Below, one piece after another: positions 1 to 12,537 of a stretch of 64,000 nt of DNA. The position numbers were made by a program, and so were the translations under genes. Source of the stretch: Archegozetes longisetosus (taxonomy: Eukaryota; Arthropoda; Arachnida; Sarcoptiformes; Trhypochthoniidae); the NCBI GenBank assembly GCA_018873245.2, contig JAEMBT020000003.1:8389843-8453842 (forward strand), in the 5' to 3' direction. The notes beneath the pieces were generated by a model. It worked only from the letters and a program-made list of their open reading frames with translations, had not been told where the DNA came from and searched no databases. Each line of letters begins with the position of its first letter. Within the stretch, counting starts at the first letter, position 1.

Positions 1-571
1 GGACAAAACAATTAGTCGTAAGATATTATAGGGTGTCATTTGAAATTATCTCATTTGCACCCATAATAACTACGAATTGGCGCAAAATTTTGGTTAAAAA
101 TGAAATTGCCATTTAATTTTGTTTAATTACACGTCAATTTTTAAATAGACTAATTGAATGGCAATATTTATTTCGCACATCGACCAAAATCGATACATTC
201 GCAGATAATTTGCTAAAGGGTTAATTGAAAGTTTTTTTTACTGAACATATTGTTTTAAATACCTTGAGTGAGAGGTAAAATCTTATTGAACAACTCAAAC
301 CAACTAAAAGTCAAATGTACATCACTGTTTTTAAAATAATAACTAATTATTTGTTAAAATATGGTCTGGACTATACAGTCCAGTAGATTGTAGTCTGCTT
401 GTATCAAAACTAAAAAGCCTTCAAAGTTTTCTATCATTTTTTATTTTTGTTGATAACTTCTATTTCAAAACAAACGACGGTTTAATGGTGCAGCTTTTTT
501 AAATTGACAGGTACTAACTTGAATACAATGACCATAATTGCAACTTCTCTCCAACTTTTAACTGCAATGCA
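1..571. other. 5' flank of the REJ-GPS gene, no gene seen
   Basis: AT-rich sequence without a convincing reading frame. A short hairpin (CTGGACT, four-base loop, AGTCCAG) lies at 366-383. The promoter of the gene starting at 572 is presumably here, but no TATA box or initiator could be assigned with confidence. Confidence 0.5.
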
Positions 572-3500
572 ATGCAACTGAAGTTTACTCACACAAAACA
601 CTCTGTTGTGATAAGTGTTTTCATTGTTTTGTCTATTGGTTCGGCTTCTGGTAAATTAAAATTCGCGATTCCAACATTAGAAGGTATGTTTTCAAATCTT
701 GGAACCAATTAAAGAGTTTTCAACTGAAACTAAATTTACTAAAGCTATAAATTTCAGAAACTGTTTTAATACTATTTTCTAAAGGATGTGAACTAATTGG
801 TTACCCAAATGCTACGATCAATGATTGTGGATATTGTGTTGGAGGAGGAACTGATCTTGAACATGATTACGGCAAAGATTGCGCAGGAAGTATGAAATTC
901 AAATTTGATTGTCATTTTTCATGCATTAAATATCCCGATTTCGACTAGAATTCGCAGATACTTATCGTGATCTTAAATTGTTTGAACGAATCTAATTAAA
1001 ATTTGCGATTCATTTATTGATTGCTTTACTTTTAGAGTGTTTTGGTGACTCAGTTCTCGATTGCGAAGGAGTATGCAGAGGAAATGCTTATTTAGATGAG
1101 TGTACCGGTATATGCGTTACTGCGGGTATGTTCTAACGTATTCTATCATACTCTTAAGGAAACCATACTATCAATATATCAACTAAAAGTGCAATTAACA
1201 GTTAATACCCTTTCCAAGCATACAAGTTTGAATATTTTTTCAGATGACTTAGCTAATAATGAGGTAAACGGGTCAGTTAATCGTGACTGTCGCGGACTTT
1301 GTATTCCACCGGAATTGTCGCGACCACAGCAGCAGGCGTATGATAGGGACGAGTGTGGCATTTGTAGACTTCAAAGTAGTGATAAGTCAGCCTTTATTGA
1401 TTGTAACGGCAACTGTCAATTGCCTGGAATAGAAAAAGTATCATTAGTTTGTGGTCAGTGTGTCGATAAAAATGCTCAAGTGATTGACGAATGCGGTAAT
1501 TGCCGGAATGAGAAGCAGTATTGTTCGTGTGACAAGTAAGGCATTAAATACTAAAATATATAACTTTAATAATAGCTACCATTGAGCTCTTGGATCAATC
1601 CGTTACACCCATTATCTAATAATCTAGAGATGCGTCCATTTGTGGCTGCAATGACCCAAATAACTGCTATAATGTCAAATCAGTCATTCCTCGCGCAGTT
1701 CCGAATAACATTGAATCCAAAGTAATTTACTTTAACTTTTTCCGTAATTTTTGTTTTTGCTCTAATTTAATAACTGTTTTTGTTGGATCAATTAACAGCT
1801 CCTATTGTTGGGTTATTTTCACCCTGTGGTCAGAGATTTATTTTGTATACTAGAAAATGAGCTGACTGGTCATATTTTATCATTTCCCGTTTCATTTATT
1901 CATAAGAATAAAACTGCGCTCCAATGTGTCGTCCATTTAAGTAAAGGTATGCCCTCAAAACTGTCTAATATTTGCATCATACCAAGCATTGAAAACGTGA
2001 AACCAATACAAGTTGGTTCTAATTGCACTCATATGTGATTTGAACAATCAAATACATTCACTTATATGTTGCCATCAGGCAAAGAGTTACTATTTATAAA
2101 ATGTGATTTGAAAAAGGGAAGAGAGATCGATAAAATTTTATTGGACACATCATGATTTTATTGATCTAATTGTACGTAAAATGTTACTCTAATTTATTAT
2201 TGATTACCATTAGTAGTATACATATTTTGCATTGAATTTCGATGCGTGAAAAGGTCAATATTTCAATACGAGCATATTTCTAGAATGATTAATCATATTA
2301 TCCATCATTTGAAAAAGTAAATACATATAACTAGTATTATTCGAAAACATATTCAAGTTTAGTATATAATCAATTTAATTGCATAATTAGCGTGACTTTC
2401 ATATTTGAGTCCAAAATTTTGTTAATCACATTTGGTAGGGGTAAGAGTACAGAGCATCAAGCAATCATTATCCCCCTCGAGGCCTAAATCACAATTCATT
2501 GACAATAATCGATTTCAGATTTCGATTCTACAATCAAAAACACATTAATGACAAATTCTTTCATCGATGTACTTCTCTCGCATTCAACTGAAACGAAATT
2601 TCATCAAATCTTGGCAACAGATTTAGATTCTTCAGGATAAGTAAGATTAGGCTAAATTGTTTATTTTATTCTTCAAATTAACTCAAATCTTGTTGAAGCA
2701 ATTAAATATTTAAGTGAATTTTTTCTCATTATCATGACTCAAATGACTTATTGAGACAAATTAGTAGATTGATTAAAAATAGACTGAAAAGTTTTGATAA
2801 TTAACGAACGAATCGAATCAAATCTACAAAGTGGAGTACTGTGCTACATTATCGACTCGCAACTCAAACCTTGAACCTCTTTTTCTCTGTCTATTGTGGT
2901 TTGGCCTATAGAGAACGTAACAATCATTGTTTTATGCTCTGTACATGATTTCTATGATTTATATTAATTAAACTTTTTTTATGATGCATTCACTGTTTTC
3001 CAATGAAATAAATGCAGGAATATTCGCACAAATTATGTTCTATCGCGTGTTCCAAATCATAAATAACTTATTTTACGAGACTATTTGGTTATAATAGGAA
3101 ACAAAATTCAAAATTGATACTTATATTACTCGATAATGGTATCGGAATATTACAAAGCCTTACAGTTAATGAAAAAGTTTATATTTTTAGATTTTTAGTT
3201 TTAGGCACTTGCATAATACGCTTTGTTTTGATTAGGCGATCACTCAATACATTAGACAATTGAGACATTACATCAAAAATTTGTAAAAATAAGTTATGTT
3301 ACAACTTTATGACTTTATTCTTTTATTTTAAACAGAAGGAAATTATGTGCTCAGTTTGGGAGTTATAAAAAATGCATTGAACACAGTCCGAGACAGTTTC
3401 GTTAAACTGTTTGTTTATAATTCAACTGAAGGTATATTCACCACAAAATGAAGCTATATTGAATCTGTTAATTAACTAAAGTTAATATAATCGTCTAGTA

Positions 3501-6500
3501 TACCAAAAGTTGAACGATGGCGAAATGTATCCAAATAATCTAGCTACAAACGATTCAGATCAAACAATAAGTTTGCACTTCAGTGATCCATCAAATTCGT
3601 TGCCTGCAATACCGTTCAGGTGTAAAGTGGTTTATATTGACAATTTTGAAGAATTAACAATGGAAGGGAGTCAACTACATTCCTGTCTTCTCAATCCATC
3701 AAAACTTCGCTCTAAGTCTCAAACTTTATACGTGACTCCCACTTTTGATGGCATTAATCTATTATCTAAAGCTTTTAAACTGAACATCACAGCACCTTAT
3801 CCTCAATTATCTCATCACAATTCTTATGTTTCTGAAGATGGTTTGGCTGTTATTGTCATTTTTGAGAAGCCTGTTCATATCAATCAAAATATGAAAGACT
3901 CTTTATCTTCATGTGAATATTTGCTCACAAACGAGACTATAGAATATTTGAAATTATATGGACTAAAAAGTTGTTTATGGGCGTCAAAAGTTCAACTAAT
4001 TATAACTACTAACAAACCTATTGCTGATAATAGTGTCACCATTAGATTCAACAGACAAGTTATTGAAGAAAGTGATCAATTGTTCGCCTCTACAAACCAG
4101 ATAGAATTAGAAGTGACTGCAACAAAATTGTCTGCCGAGCCCAGTTGGTGGAGCTATGAACCAATGATTGGCGTCACTGGCCCGAGTGAGATACCTAGTT
4201 GCGGCTTATTTGCACTTATCGGTCATTTTTCTTCTCCAAGAGGAACATCAGATGTTCAGTTTCATTGGGATGTTGTCGGAGAAGTTAGTTCTGAATTGAA
4301 AGAACACGTTGACAGCAATGGAAAGTCAACAAATCTGATACTTGACGCGGATTTTTTTGATATACATGTTCCATACAAGTTCATATTTAGGGCATTCATT
4401 CCAGCGAGAGATCAAACATTAGAAGCCGGACATACATTAATTAAGCTTAGTTATGAATCTCCTATTGTATCGATATATCACACAAGACTATTACAGTCAA
4501 CTCCATTATACTTAGATCAAGATATTCTTCTATTGGCTGACATTTCTGTGCCTGAATGTGTATTTCCTGTACAGGTAAATCAATCATATATCAGTACAAT
4601 CGAACAAATATTTTCAAGACCTATCTTAACAGTCTTCACCTCACACTTAGTGCCACATTTCTTAAGATTGAATATGTCATAATTTGAAAGATAGTAAAAG
4701 TTGTTTTGTCAAATCCTTTAGTCATAAAGGAAAAAATTTTAGTTTACTTGTAATAGACGGTCGGTGGGTTTCCTTTCGCTTTAAGATATCTGAAAATCTT
4801 TGAATGATTCGATAAAACTTTGTTCTCTTATATTAATACTTTCAAAGTTGATATGAAGAAAGGGGTGAAATATCCTATCAATAAGGAAGTCTTTAAGTCT
4901 GAAAATTAGCAATTATTTTGAGCCTTATTCGCTGAGATAGGTCTTCAAAATTAAGCTTCAACTATAGTATAATGTGTAACAAAAAACCTAATTTTGATAA
5001 ATTTGTTTTAAAGAAAGTAATAATTTTCTGGAAAGTTATTGATCCACGTGTATTATTCCCATTGAAAAACTCAACTCAAAGACAATCGTTATCGTACGAA
5101 GTCAAACCATATTCAGTGCCTGTCGATCAAGCTGTTGATATATATCTGAACGCATTTTTCGGTCATCGATACAACGAGACAAGTGGTGCGCGCTTTACTT
5201 TTGTTGCCACTAAAGCCCCTCTCAAAGCAAACATCGCGAACAGTTCCACTAAAATAGCAATCGGTTCGAAGAGTGGTCCCTTCAAATTATCATCAGGAAG
5301 CTCAAAGCGAGGACGAAAGCTAGTTTATCAGTGGAGTTGTCATGATAGTAAAACAGCTCAACCTTGTTACTACAATTTTGCTGCTTCTAATAGCAGCAAA
5401 AAGGATTCCTTGTTAATCGATAGGAAACTTCAAAAACAGTCAATACTTCAAATTGATTCAGCTTCAATCCAACCAAATAAGCAATACTGGTTTGGTTTGC
5501 AAGTGTTTGATGCAAATAATAACAAAATAGCCTCTGAAACAGAATACACTTTGGTCAAAGTGACTGAAGGAAATGCGCCGCAAGTCTTTATTGGACCTGT
5601 TTATTTGAAAGGAAAATATTTGGTTCCATTTGATGCTCGACTATCTACTCATATAGTTCCCGCTCGTACTTTAATTACTATTAAGGGGATTGTGAAACCA
5701 GCTAATAATATAAAGGGTGTGAAATGGGAAGCACTCAATTCTATATATGACTTGGACTGGAGAAACAAACAAATTAATGATGAGATTCACACAGAACTCT
5801 ATTTGCACGAAAGTAAGCCATAGACCAACTTTTTTAAAACATCAATCATTCCTAATCTCTTATGCCTAATCCACAATATCTAAATTAATGATTAGATCAT
5901 ATGGTTCCGTTTGGCATCTATGTGGTCAAATTGATAGCTTGCAACACTGATGACTTATGCAGTGATGCCGACACTTCTCTAATGGCTTCTCAATCAGTGA
6001 CAATGTGCGAGCTCTCAGTTGAGCACTTCACTGAATATGAATTAGTGAGTATAAAAGCCATTGTGAAAGGTTAACTCAATTAAAGCGTACTGTTTATGAA
6101 TTTTAGACAGTAGCCAACGTGCAGAAGTGTAACACACCTCCAAATTCAGCCCCATTAACATATCAGCTTTATTTAGCGGATGAAAGCCTTGAAAACCCAT
6201 TGCCATTATCAGTGCCACAATTTTCCGGTGTTATCACATTCGTTGGAACACCAGTTTCTGCGTCCAAACAAATCACTAGATTTGCTGCACAAGTATGTGA
6301 TAGGTTTGGTAATTGTCAACTCTATTATTCACAACCAGTTAATATCGAACGAACAAGTAATGAAACGTCTGCCATAAGTGACTTATTAAGAGTTGCCAAA
6401 CGATACCACACGGCCGGAGACTCAATCGCTGCCTTAAGTGTTTTAGGAAACGTTCTGATGAAACAAAATCCAATTTTATATCCTTTATGTGAGAAAGTTA

Positions 6501-7648
6501 TAAACGATTCAATAGAGTATTCACGCCATGCCTTAGAACTTCCTTCTCAGATATTGACTGACGGACACCTTTCAGTCGTCTATAGTGCTCTCAGTACTGG
6601 TCTTCTCAAAACTACCAACACTTACATCAAAAGAAGATTATTAGCATTGATCCAGAGGTACACACAGAAAGCCGTTGCACTGAACACATTGCCTAAAATC
6701 AATTCAATCAAAATTCTTTATTCTAATTTAATGAAATCCTTTGTGAGAACTGATAAGCAGAAGAGATCAAACTTTACTTACGATTCTGAACTACTAGAAG
6801 ATATTAGGACGACTTTTAGAGAGCTGCGAACCGTTGCAGCCGCACAGGCCCAATTGGGAACAGCTGTTAGGCTTAGCAGCCAAAGTGATAGTGACGGACA
6901 CACTATAGATAATGCAGTCACTGAAATCATACACCACCATAGGATATATGATGTCAATATAAAAGCGCAGCTCAATGCCAATACAACAGTTGAGGCAAAA
7001 ATACATTTCGGTAGCGAAGTCAGGCAAAATTTTAGTTCGATCTGGAACTGTCAACAAGAAGTGCTTTGCCAAAGTGTAGTCTTTTCAGTAACGATATATC
7101 CGAGTGAGAGCCCGTACCCTATTCTCGAGAAATCACATAAGTTGTCACCTATTCTCGACATTGTGATTCATTCTCCAAATACCGGCAAAGAGCAAATCGT
7201 AAAAGGACTTTTCAAAGCAGCCACATTTCAAATTACAATAACAGGCAATGCGACGGAAGGTGGCAGTGAATTAACGACCCGATGTCACTATTTCGATGAA
7301 AACGAAAGAGAATGGAAAACAGATGATGTGCAACCGCTCGGTATCTCATACGGTAGTGTCGGTTGTTGGTCTGGACACTTGTCAAGCTTTGTTGTGTTGA
7401 GAACGGTTTTAGGAATAAGTGCTGACTACGTTATTGGTGTAATGGTTGCTTGTCTTATGGGAGTCCTGGTGTTTGCAATAATGCTTGTCTTCTTTGTACA
7501 GAAGAAAAGAGAAGATAACAATAGAGTATCGCCAAAGGTCTCTGAAAGTGTACCCAAAAAAATACTCGAAAACCCTCGTTATAGACAATCCAAACCGAAT
7601 GGTATTGAAGTACGAACAAATCCACAAACAATATTGATCACAGATTAA
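572..7648 (+). CDS. REJ/GPS-domain single-pass membrane protein, polycystin-1-like ectodomain
   Basis: Eleven exons fit with consistent phase: 572-683, 758-889, 1036-1125, 1244-1535, 1628-1721, 1799-1946, 3336-3431, 3499-4574, 5014-5812, 5896-6044, 6107-7648, giving 1,509 residues. The start at 572 opens a hydrophobic signal peptide (VVISVFIVLSIGSASG). Roughly residues 50-230 carry DxCGxC and DCxGxC cysteine repeats. A long Asn-glycosylatable region resembling REJ (receptor for egg jelly) follows. Near residue 1419 is a GPS-type autoproteolysis motif, GCWSGHLSSFVVL, then one transmembrane segment (about 1437-1460) and a basic tail of about 50 residues. In polycystin-1 and sea urchin REJ proteins this module is followed by many more membrane spans and PLAT; here the frame stops after one. 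The function is therefore probably receptor-like rather than channel-forming (inference). AATAAA lies at 7733. The start of exon 9 is the least certain junction. Confidence 0.78.
1947..3335 (+). other. long intron 6 of the REJ-GPS gene
   Basis: At 1,389 bp this is by far the longest intron in a gene whose other introns are mostly 60-150 bp. It is AT-rich, and I see no coding segment or clear transposon ends inside it. Confidence 0.6.
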
Positions 7649-9091
7649 ACGTAACTTCAAAGCAGCAGCTTCAAACTTATTCATACTAAAACTTTTACTT
7701 TCAGGAGAAATAATGAAAAACTAAATATCTAGAATAAAAGACTGTTGGCGTCAGCGAATGGTTGATGGCAGTAGCGAAGCCAGAAATGCTGAGTGGCAGT
7801 GCACCAAAATCATGTTCAATATGATTAAATACATACTTTTCCAATTAAGCCCTTATGCCCTTATGGTTTTAAGCTTGAATTATAAGGTATCTTTACTTTA
7901 TAGTGACAAAATTAACTATCGCAATTTATGACAATTTTCAATTAAACCAATTGTAACTTTGGCCGTATATCAAACTTGAGTTAGGGTGCCTCTGCACTTT
8001 CGGTCTCTCTAGCTTGGCTACTTGTTCATGGTTTAAAAGCATTTAATTTGGGCTACAACGTCAGATTGAGCTTAAAGTATTAAAGGAAACCAATTGAAAA
8101 TATTCTCAGCTTTAATTTCGAATAACAGACAGTATTGCCTCGAATTGTGCTCTGCGATATTTGACAAGTTTAAGTTTAGGTTAGGTTAGGTTTGCCACAA
8201 TCGGTATTACTTGTTAACTTAAACGTGGACCTTGTTTTCGACAATGCTATCTATCATTCGAAAGTGAGGCCTATCTGACTTAAATTTAAGATAGAATTAA
8301 ATAAATGTTTATTTTAAACAAAAATGTTTGTATTCATGTATAGTAAACAAAATGTAAATTAGCTATAATATTAATATAATAAATTCAAATAATTATTTAA
8401 ATGTGTAAACGACAACATAAATTAAAATAATATTATAATAATTGTTATAACTTTTTTACAAAATAAAGTTTATTCATTAATTTTGCTGTTCATTTCATTT
8501 ACAATTGAAACACAAATTGTCTGAGACTTAAATAAGCAATTCTACAACTATTTCCGTGAATTATACCGACACTAAAGTCTAATCAAGTTTAGTTAAGGTT
8601 ATCAATACAGAATAAATGCTTTGGAGCGCCTCACTTAAACTTACAAAACAGTGAGCGTGATCTGAAACGTTGATGAAGCCATCAGCTTACTACACAGCTA
8701 ACAACTACTTTGTTAAATAGATACCTGATCAGTTAACCGCTTAAGTTATAACAGTTTCATTCATTCAATCAACTGATTTCTATTTTCTCAGATTCAAAGA
8801 GATTTTCTATCTGATTAACTGATTCTATCAAAGGTAATCTCGTTAACAATAGATTAATTTTTAGCCTGAAACTTTGAAATTGTTTTACGAAATTCGAGAC
8901 TTGTTTTATCTGTATATAAGAATATGATTAAGTTTTTTGTTGAATAAGGCATAGTTTATTGCAACTGAATCTCAGGAAGTATTGTTCAAGTGAAAAAAAT
9001 AGTGTCTTTTAATACTAACGTTTATGTACAACAAATTTAGACTTTGAAAGTGTGTAACAAGTTTCAACATCGAATATAACGATTCTAACAA
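7649..9091. other. intergenic between two convergent genes
   Basis: The space between the 3' ends of the REJ-GPS gene (+) and the cysteine-rich gene (-). An AATAAA at 7733 probably serves the upstream gene. Three TTAGG units lie at about 8175-8190. No further gene seen. Confidence 0.5.
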
Positions 9092-10396
9092 CTATTTTGC
9101 ATTAGAATCTATGGATTTGTTATTCTTTTGTTCAAATTGACACAAAGCCATTGTTTCCTCGTAAGTTGGTGGTGCATCGCCATAAGGAGGAAGTTCTTTA
9201 TCAACAGGAGTATCAGAAGTACTCGGAAACTCATAGAGCGGTAGTGAAGAATCGGATGAAGAGGGAGGACTACTCATATTGACTGGAATCTCATCGGGTG
9301 GGTAATGACTACTAGAAGATTCGAGATTTACGCTCAAACGTATTACGCGTGGACATCCGAAAGTATTTCTACTTCTACGCGCTCGGCTATCACTTCTACT
9401 AACGCCAAATATACTATTTTCCTGATCGATAGTATAGTTGGGTAACAAACTTCGCCAATATCTCATCATAAATACTACTGCCATAAAAATTATGAGAATA
9501 ATAATCATTTCGAGTAGCTTATCAGGTGTTAGACCTTTCACTCCAGAGTATTGTAAACCTGTTCCGCGAATTATATGACAATCACCGGTGAATTCATTCC
9601 ACGTATATCCGTATCGACAAAGCGTGGAAGATCCAGTGCTTTTGCACCTTTGGATCGTCGGGTCATAATGAAACTTATTATGACAAACGCATCGTGAAGA
9701 ACGGCAATCCATATTGGGGTCCCAACTTCTGCACTCAATGTTTGTAATACAAGACTCACCCCATTTTTTGGCACTCATCACACATCTATCGTGATCAGTG
9801 TCATAGAAATATCCAGTATCACAAGTGCAATGCTTTGTTCTTCGGTCGCAGTGAGAATTGAGGTCCCAATTCATGCATTGATGCGAGCCGTCGCATAAGA
9901 GCTGGCTTAGGTGAACTTTTTGACATTTGTTTGGAGAGTATTTCGAGGTATAGCCGACTTTACATTTACATTTGCCCCAATTTCTTAGTTGATAATCATA
10001 TTTAGCACCCTTACCGCCCACTTTCGCCATAGACTTCCACCATTGTTCCAGAATTTGCACATTATTCAGTTCAACAGATTCCTTATTATAACAAGCAGCA
10101 TTTGAGGTTTTATTACATTGAGATGAATGTATGCAGCCTTCATCCAATTTCTGATAACTCAAGCATAGAGTCAGTGATGACATTGAGAGAGCAAAATCAG
10201 ATTTACATTGACACTCGTTCAGACGTTTATCACATCGAATGAAATGATGGAATAGACACCCATTTGTGTATTTTTGACGATTACATTCTACCGATAAAAG
10301 TGTGTGACATGTTACGTTCAAGTCATTTATCAACAAACAGATGACTAATAACCAGATTTGTGTACTCTGTAGTTTATAAGTGTAGTCAAATGACAT
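9092..10396 (-). CDS. cysteine-rich (EB-like) single-pass membrane protein with PPxY tail
   Basis: One uninterrupted exon encodes 434 residues. The N-terminus holds a hydrophobic signal segment (IWLLVICLL) ending near residue 30. Residues 35-275 contain many cysteines in spacings like arthropod EB or EGF-like modules (CDRRTKHCTCDTGYFYD, CRSSRCVCHNKFHYDP). One membrane span follows at about 295-317 (IIILIIFMAVVFMM). The cytoplasmic tail is Ser/Pro/acidic and ends with PPYGDAPPTYEE; PPTY is a PPxY motif of the kind bound by WW domains of Nedd4-type ubiquitin ligases. A cell-surface protein controlled by ubiquitination is plausible but inferred. The 5' 113 bp of this frame and its upstream region recur at 14263-15206. 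Confidence 0.75.
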   Translation of the reverse strand: MSFDYTYKLQSTQIWLLVICLLINDLNVTCHTLLSVECNRQKYTNGCLFHHFIRCDKRLNECQCKSDFALSMSSLTLCLSYQKLDEGCIHSSQCNKTSNAACYNKESVELNNVQILEQWWKSMAKVGGKGAKYDYQLRNWGKCKCKVGYTSKYSPNKCQKVHLSQLLCDGSHQCMNWDLNSHCDRRTKHCTCDTGYFYDTDHDRCVMSAKKWGESCITNIECRSWDPNMDCRSSRCVCHNKFHYDPTIQRCKSTGSSTLCRYGYTWNEFTGDCHIIRGTGLQYSGVKGLTPDKLLEMIIILIIFMAVVFMMRYWRSLLPNYTIDQENSIFGVSRSDSRARRSRNTFGCPRVIRLSVNLESSSSHYPPDEIPVNMSSPPSSSDSSLPLYEFPSTSDTPVDKELPPYGDAPPTYEETMALCQFEQKNNKSIDSNAK

Positions 10397-11222
10397 TGTG
10401 ACTACTGTAATTTAATACTAAATCATACACATTTAGTGTTGTTTACTTTCTAATAAACTAGAAAAATGTCTAAGTTTTGTATGTTTTCATTGTCAATGTC
10501 ACGCAGTTTCGATCAATTCTTAGGTATCTATTTTTAAGTAGCAGCAAGGTTTGGTTTCTAAGCGCTCTCGGCTGTGAACAGGCTCAAACATCGTATCGAT
10601 TTTTACAGAAATGTTGTAACTGTTACTGTCTCCAAGAGAAAATGAATATAAAATGAAAATGACTCCTAAAAAACTTGATCCAATCTAAGCAAACGAATCT
10701 GAAAATAATATGTACAGTTTTCTAGTACAGTAATTCTATACTAAACTGTTGAGTTGGGCTTATTTGCAACAAGCAAAAATAACTATTTTTCCTTTACCAA
10801 TACGTTGTGATCAGGTAAAAGCAAATGAATACAGCTGAAGGAAGCTTACAAACTACACATTTATGCTAATTTGGTTTGTTTGAAAGGATTCCAACTGAAG
10901 AATCCTAAATTTCAATCTTATGCGACAATTAATGACGAAAGAACTAAAACTTAAGTTGAGCTCAATACCAAATTGTTCTAGACGACTCAATAGATCTTAT
11001 AATCAATGCTACAATGAACCACAAGTCGAACTTTTAGCAATTTTTGATTGAAGTATGAACTAAAGAAAATGACACTCGCCTAAGTTTTGATGAGTTGATG
11101 TCAGTCCGATAAGTGTTAGAGAACTGGCTCATTCAGTAAATGTTTAAATGAATATGTTCAATTAAATTACAGTTTTTATGGGTTTTCACGATACTTATGT
11201 CTGTTTTTGGAGATCGATTCAA
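10284..11222. repeat. segmental duplication, copy 1 (5' end and upstream region of cysteine-rich gene)
   Basis: About 940 bp match 14263-15206 in direct orientation with scattered substitutions and small indels. Copy 1 covers codons 1-38 of the cysteine-rich gene (minus strand) and about 830 bp upstream of its ATG, probably including the promoter. Shared landmarks include TCGATCAATTCTTAGGTATC and GCGCTCTCGGCTGTGAACAG. Homology stops abruptly after the shared GATTCAA at 11216-11222. Confidence 0.9.
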
Positions 11223-12132
11223 AAATAATATTGAAATACTTTTGAGAACTTGAGAGAAAATCCTATTCGTATAATAAAGCACAGTACTTAAGCCATGCAT
11301 TTTAGGCTTTGTTTTGAGTGAGTTCAAATTGACAGTATAAGTTCCCTCAATTTTCAAATTTATTAATAAGCTAAATTTCATATACAGTTGACTAATAAGA
11401 TATCAGTGTGCAAAAAGTTATTTTGCCCTCTGTGTTGTAAAACCAGTAGCGCAATTCTAGTACGAATCCTAAACTCAATCCTTACTTAATTATAAGATCG
11501 ATCGTTACTTGTCTTTAAATTAAGTCTCGATCTTCAATTTACGAGCGCTTTGAGAATCGATCATTACTTAAAATCGTACTAAACTTGATCTTAACTTAAA
11601 GATTGCTTCGAGAATAGCCTCCCAGGGTAGCAATCATATATCAATAAATGAACAGACTACCACCAATTAGTGTATTAACAATCATTGAGAAACACTAAAG
11701 TTTGAAGAAAATTAGAAATTATTATTGAATAGATAAACGAAACTTTACAAAAATGAGCTGCCAAACAGCCACATTTAAATTGATTATACACATTATTTTA
11801 AAATAAACCCTCATCCCAGTTCGAACATGTTTAATTACTCAAATAAGTTTTGACGCTTTCCAACAAAGAAAATCCTAATACCTACAGACTTGCACTTTAA
11901 TTTTCAAAGATCTCTCGGGAGTCGAGCACCACCTCTTTACCACACCACTCCTTTACCACTCTTAGCTACGGCTGTAAACAAAATCAACTTAATTGAAAAA
12001 TAACACTAAATATTAAACTTATAGTTAACAGTAAAAGTTAACTAAACAATAAAAGAGTGGCCGTAGCATTAGATATAAAGCTGACATCTATTATGAAACA
12101 AATACAAATGATATGTAAACAAAATTGCAAGC
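11223..12132. other. intergenic upstream of CEP19-like gene
   Basis: AT-rich sequence between the duplicated block and the ATG at 12133. Short repeated phrases built on GATCGAT and CTTAATTTAAG occur at 11490-11600. No gene recognised. Confidence 0.4.
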
Positions 12133-12444
12133 ATGGCCTACGATTGCCAATCTATATCACTAGTCTACAATCCAAAGTGTCTTATCTTAAGATACTACGA
12201 CAAACAAACGGAAAAGTACCGCAAACGGATAATGCCAATACGTTCACAAGGTGATATCGACACTATTTATTCGCAATTAATTGAAAGGCATAAAACCTAT
12301 TTGGAATCAGTCCCTTCCCAACATATCAAACATTTACTTAAACTTCTTTCTCAGTATAATAATAATATTGAACATGATTTAGTCGATGATCAACCTGGCG
12401 ATCAAGTGTCCATTTACGAAGATGACGATGAATTTGTTTTCTGA
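12133..12444 (+). CDS. CEP19: CEP19-like centrosomal protein, short form
   Basis: A single exon of 103 residues. Residues 9-40 match the conserved start of centrosomal protein 19 (pattern I-L-x-Y, then YRKRIMPIRS), followed by HKTYLESVPSQHIKHLLKLL, which corresponds to the family's KSYLE...QLEKL segment. The end is acidic (EDDDEFVF), like the acidic C-terminus of CEP19. Vertebrate CEP19 is about 160 residues, so a middle segment is missing here. In vertebrates CEP19 acts at the mother centriole in cilium assembly. The stop lies 93 bp before the ATG of the next gene on the same strand, with no AATAAA between. Confidence 0.72.
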   Translation: MAYDCQSISLVYNPKCLILRYYDKQTEKYRKRIMPIRSQGDIDTIYSQLIERHKTYLESVPSQHIKHLLKLLSQYNNNIEHDLVDDQPGDQVSIYEDDDEFVF

Positions 12445-12537
12445 GATGTGTTTTCACTTATGACTAATTAACATAAAGACGAACCATATTTAGAGACATC
12501 AGACATCCACTAAAACTTATTTTTGATCGTCTAATCA

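Noticed and set aside
8175-8190. (TTAGG)3, arthropod-type telomere repeat; also two units near 59690
   Set aside because: Only two or three units in a gene-bearing interior region; interstitial chance or relic, not a telomere.
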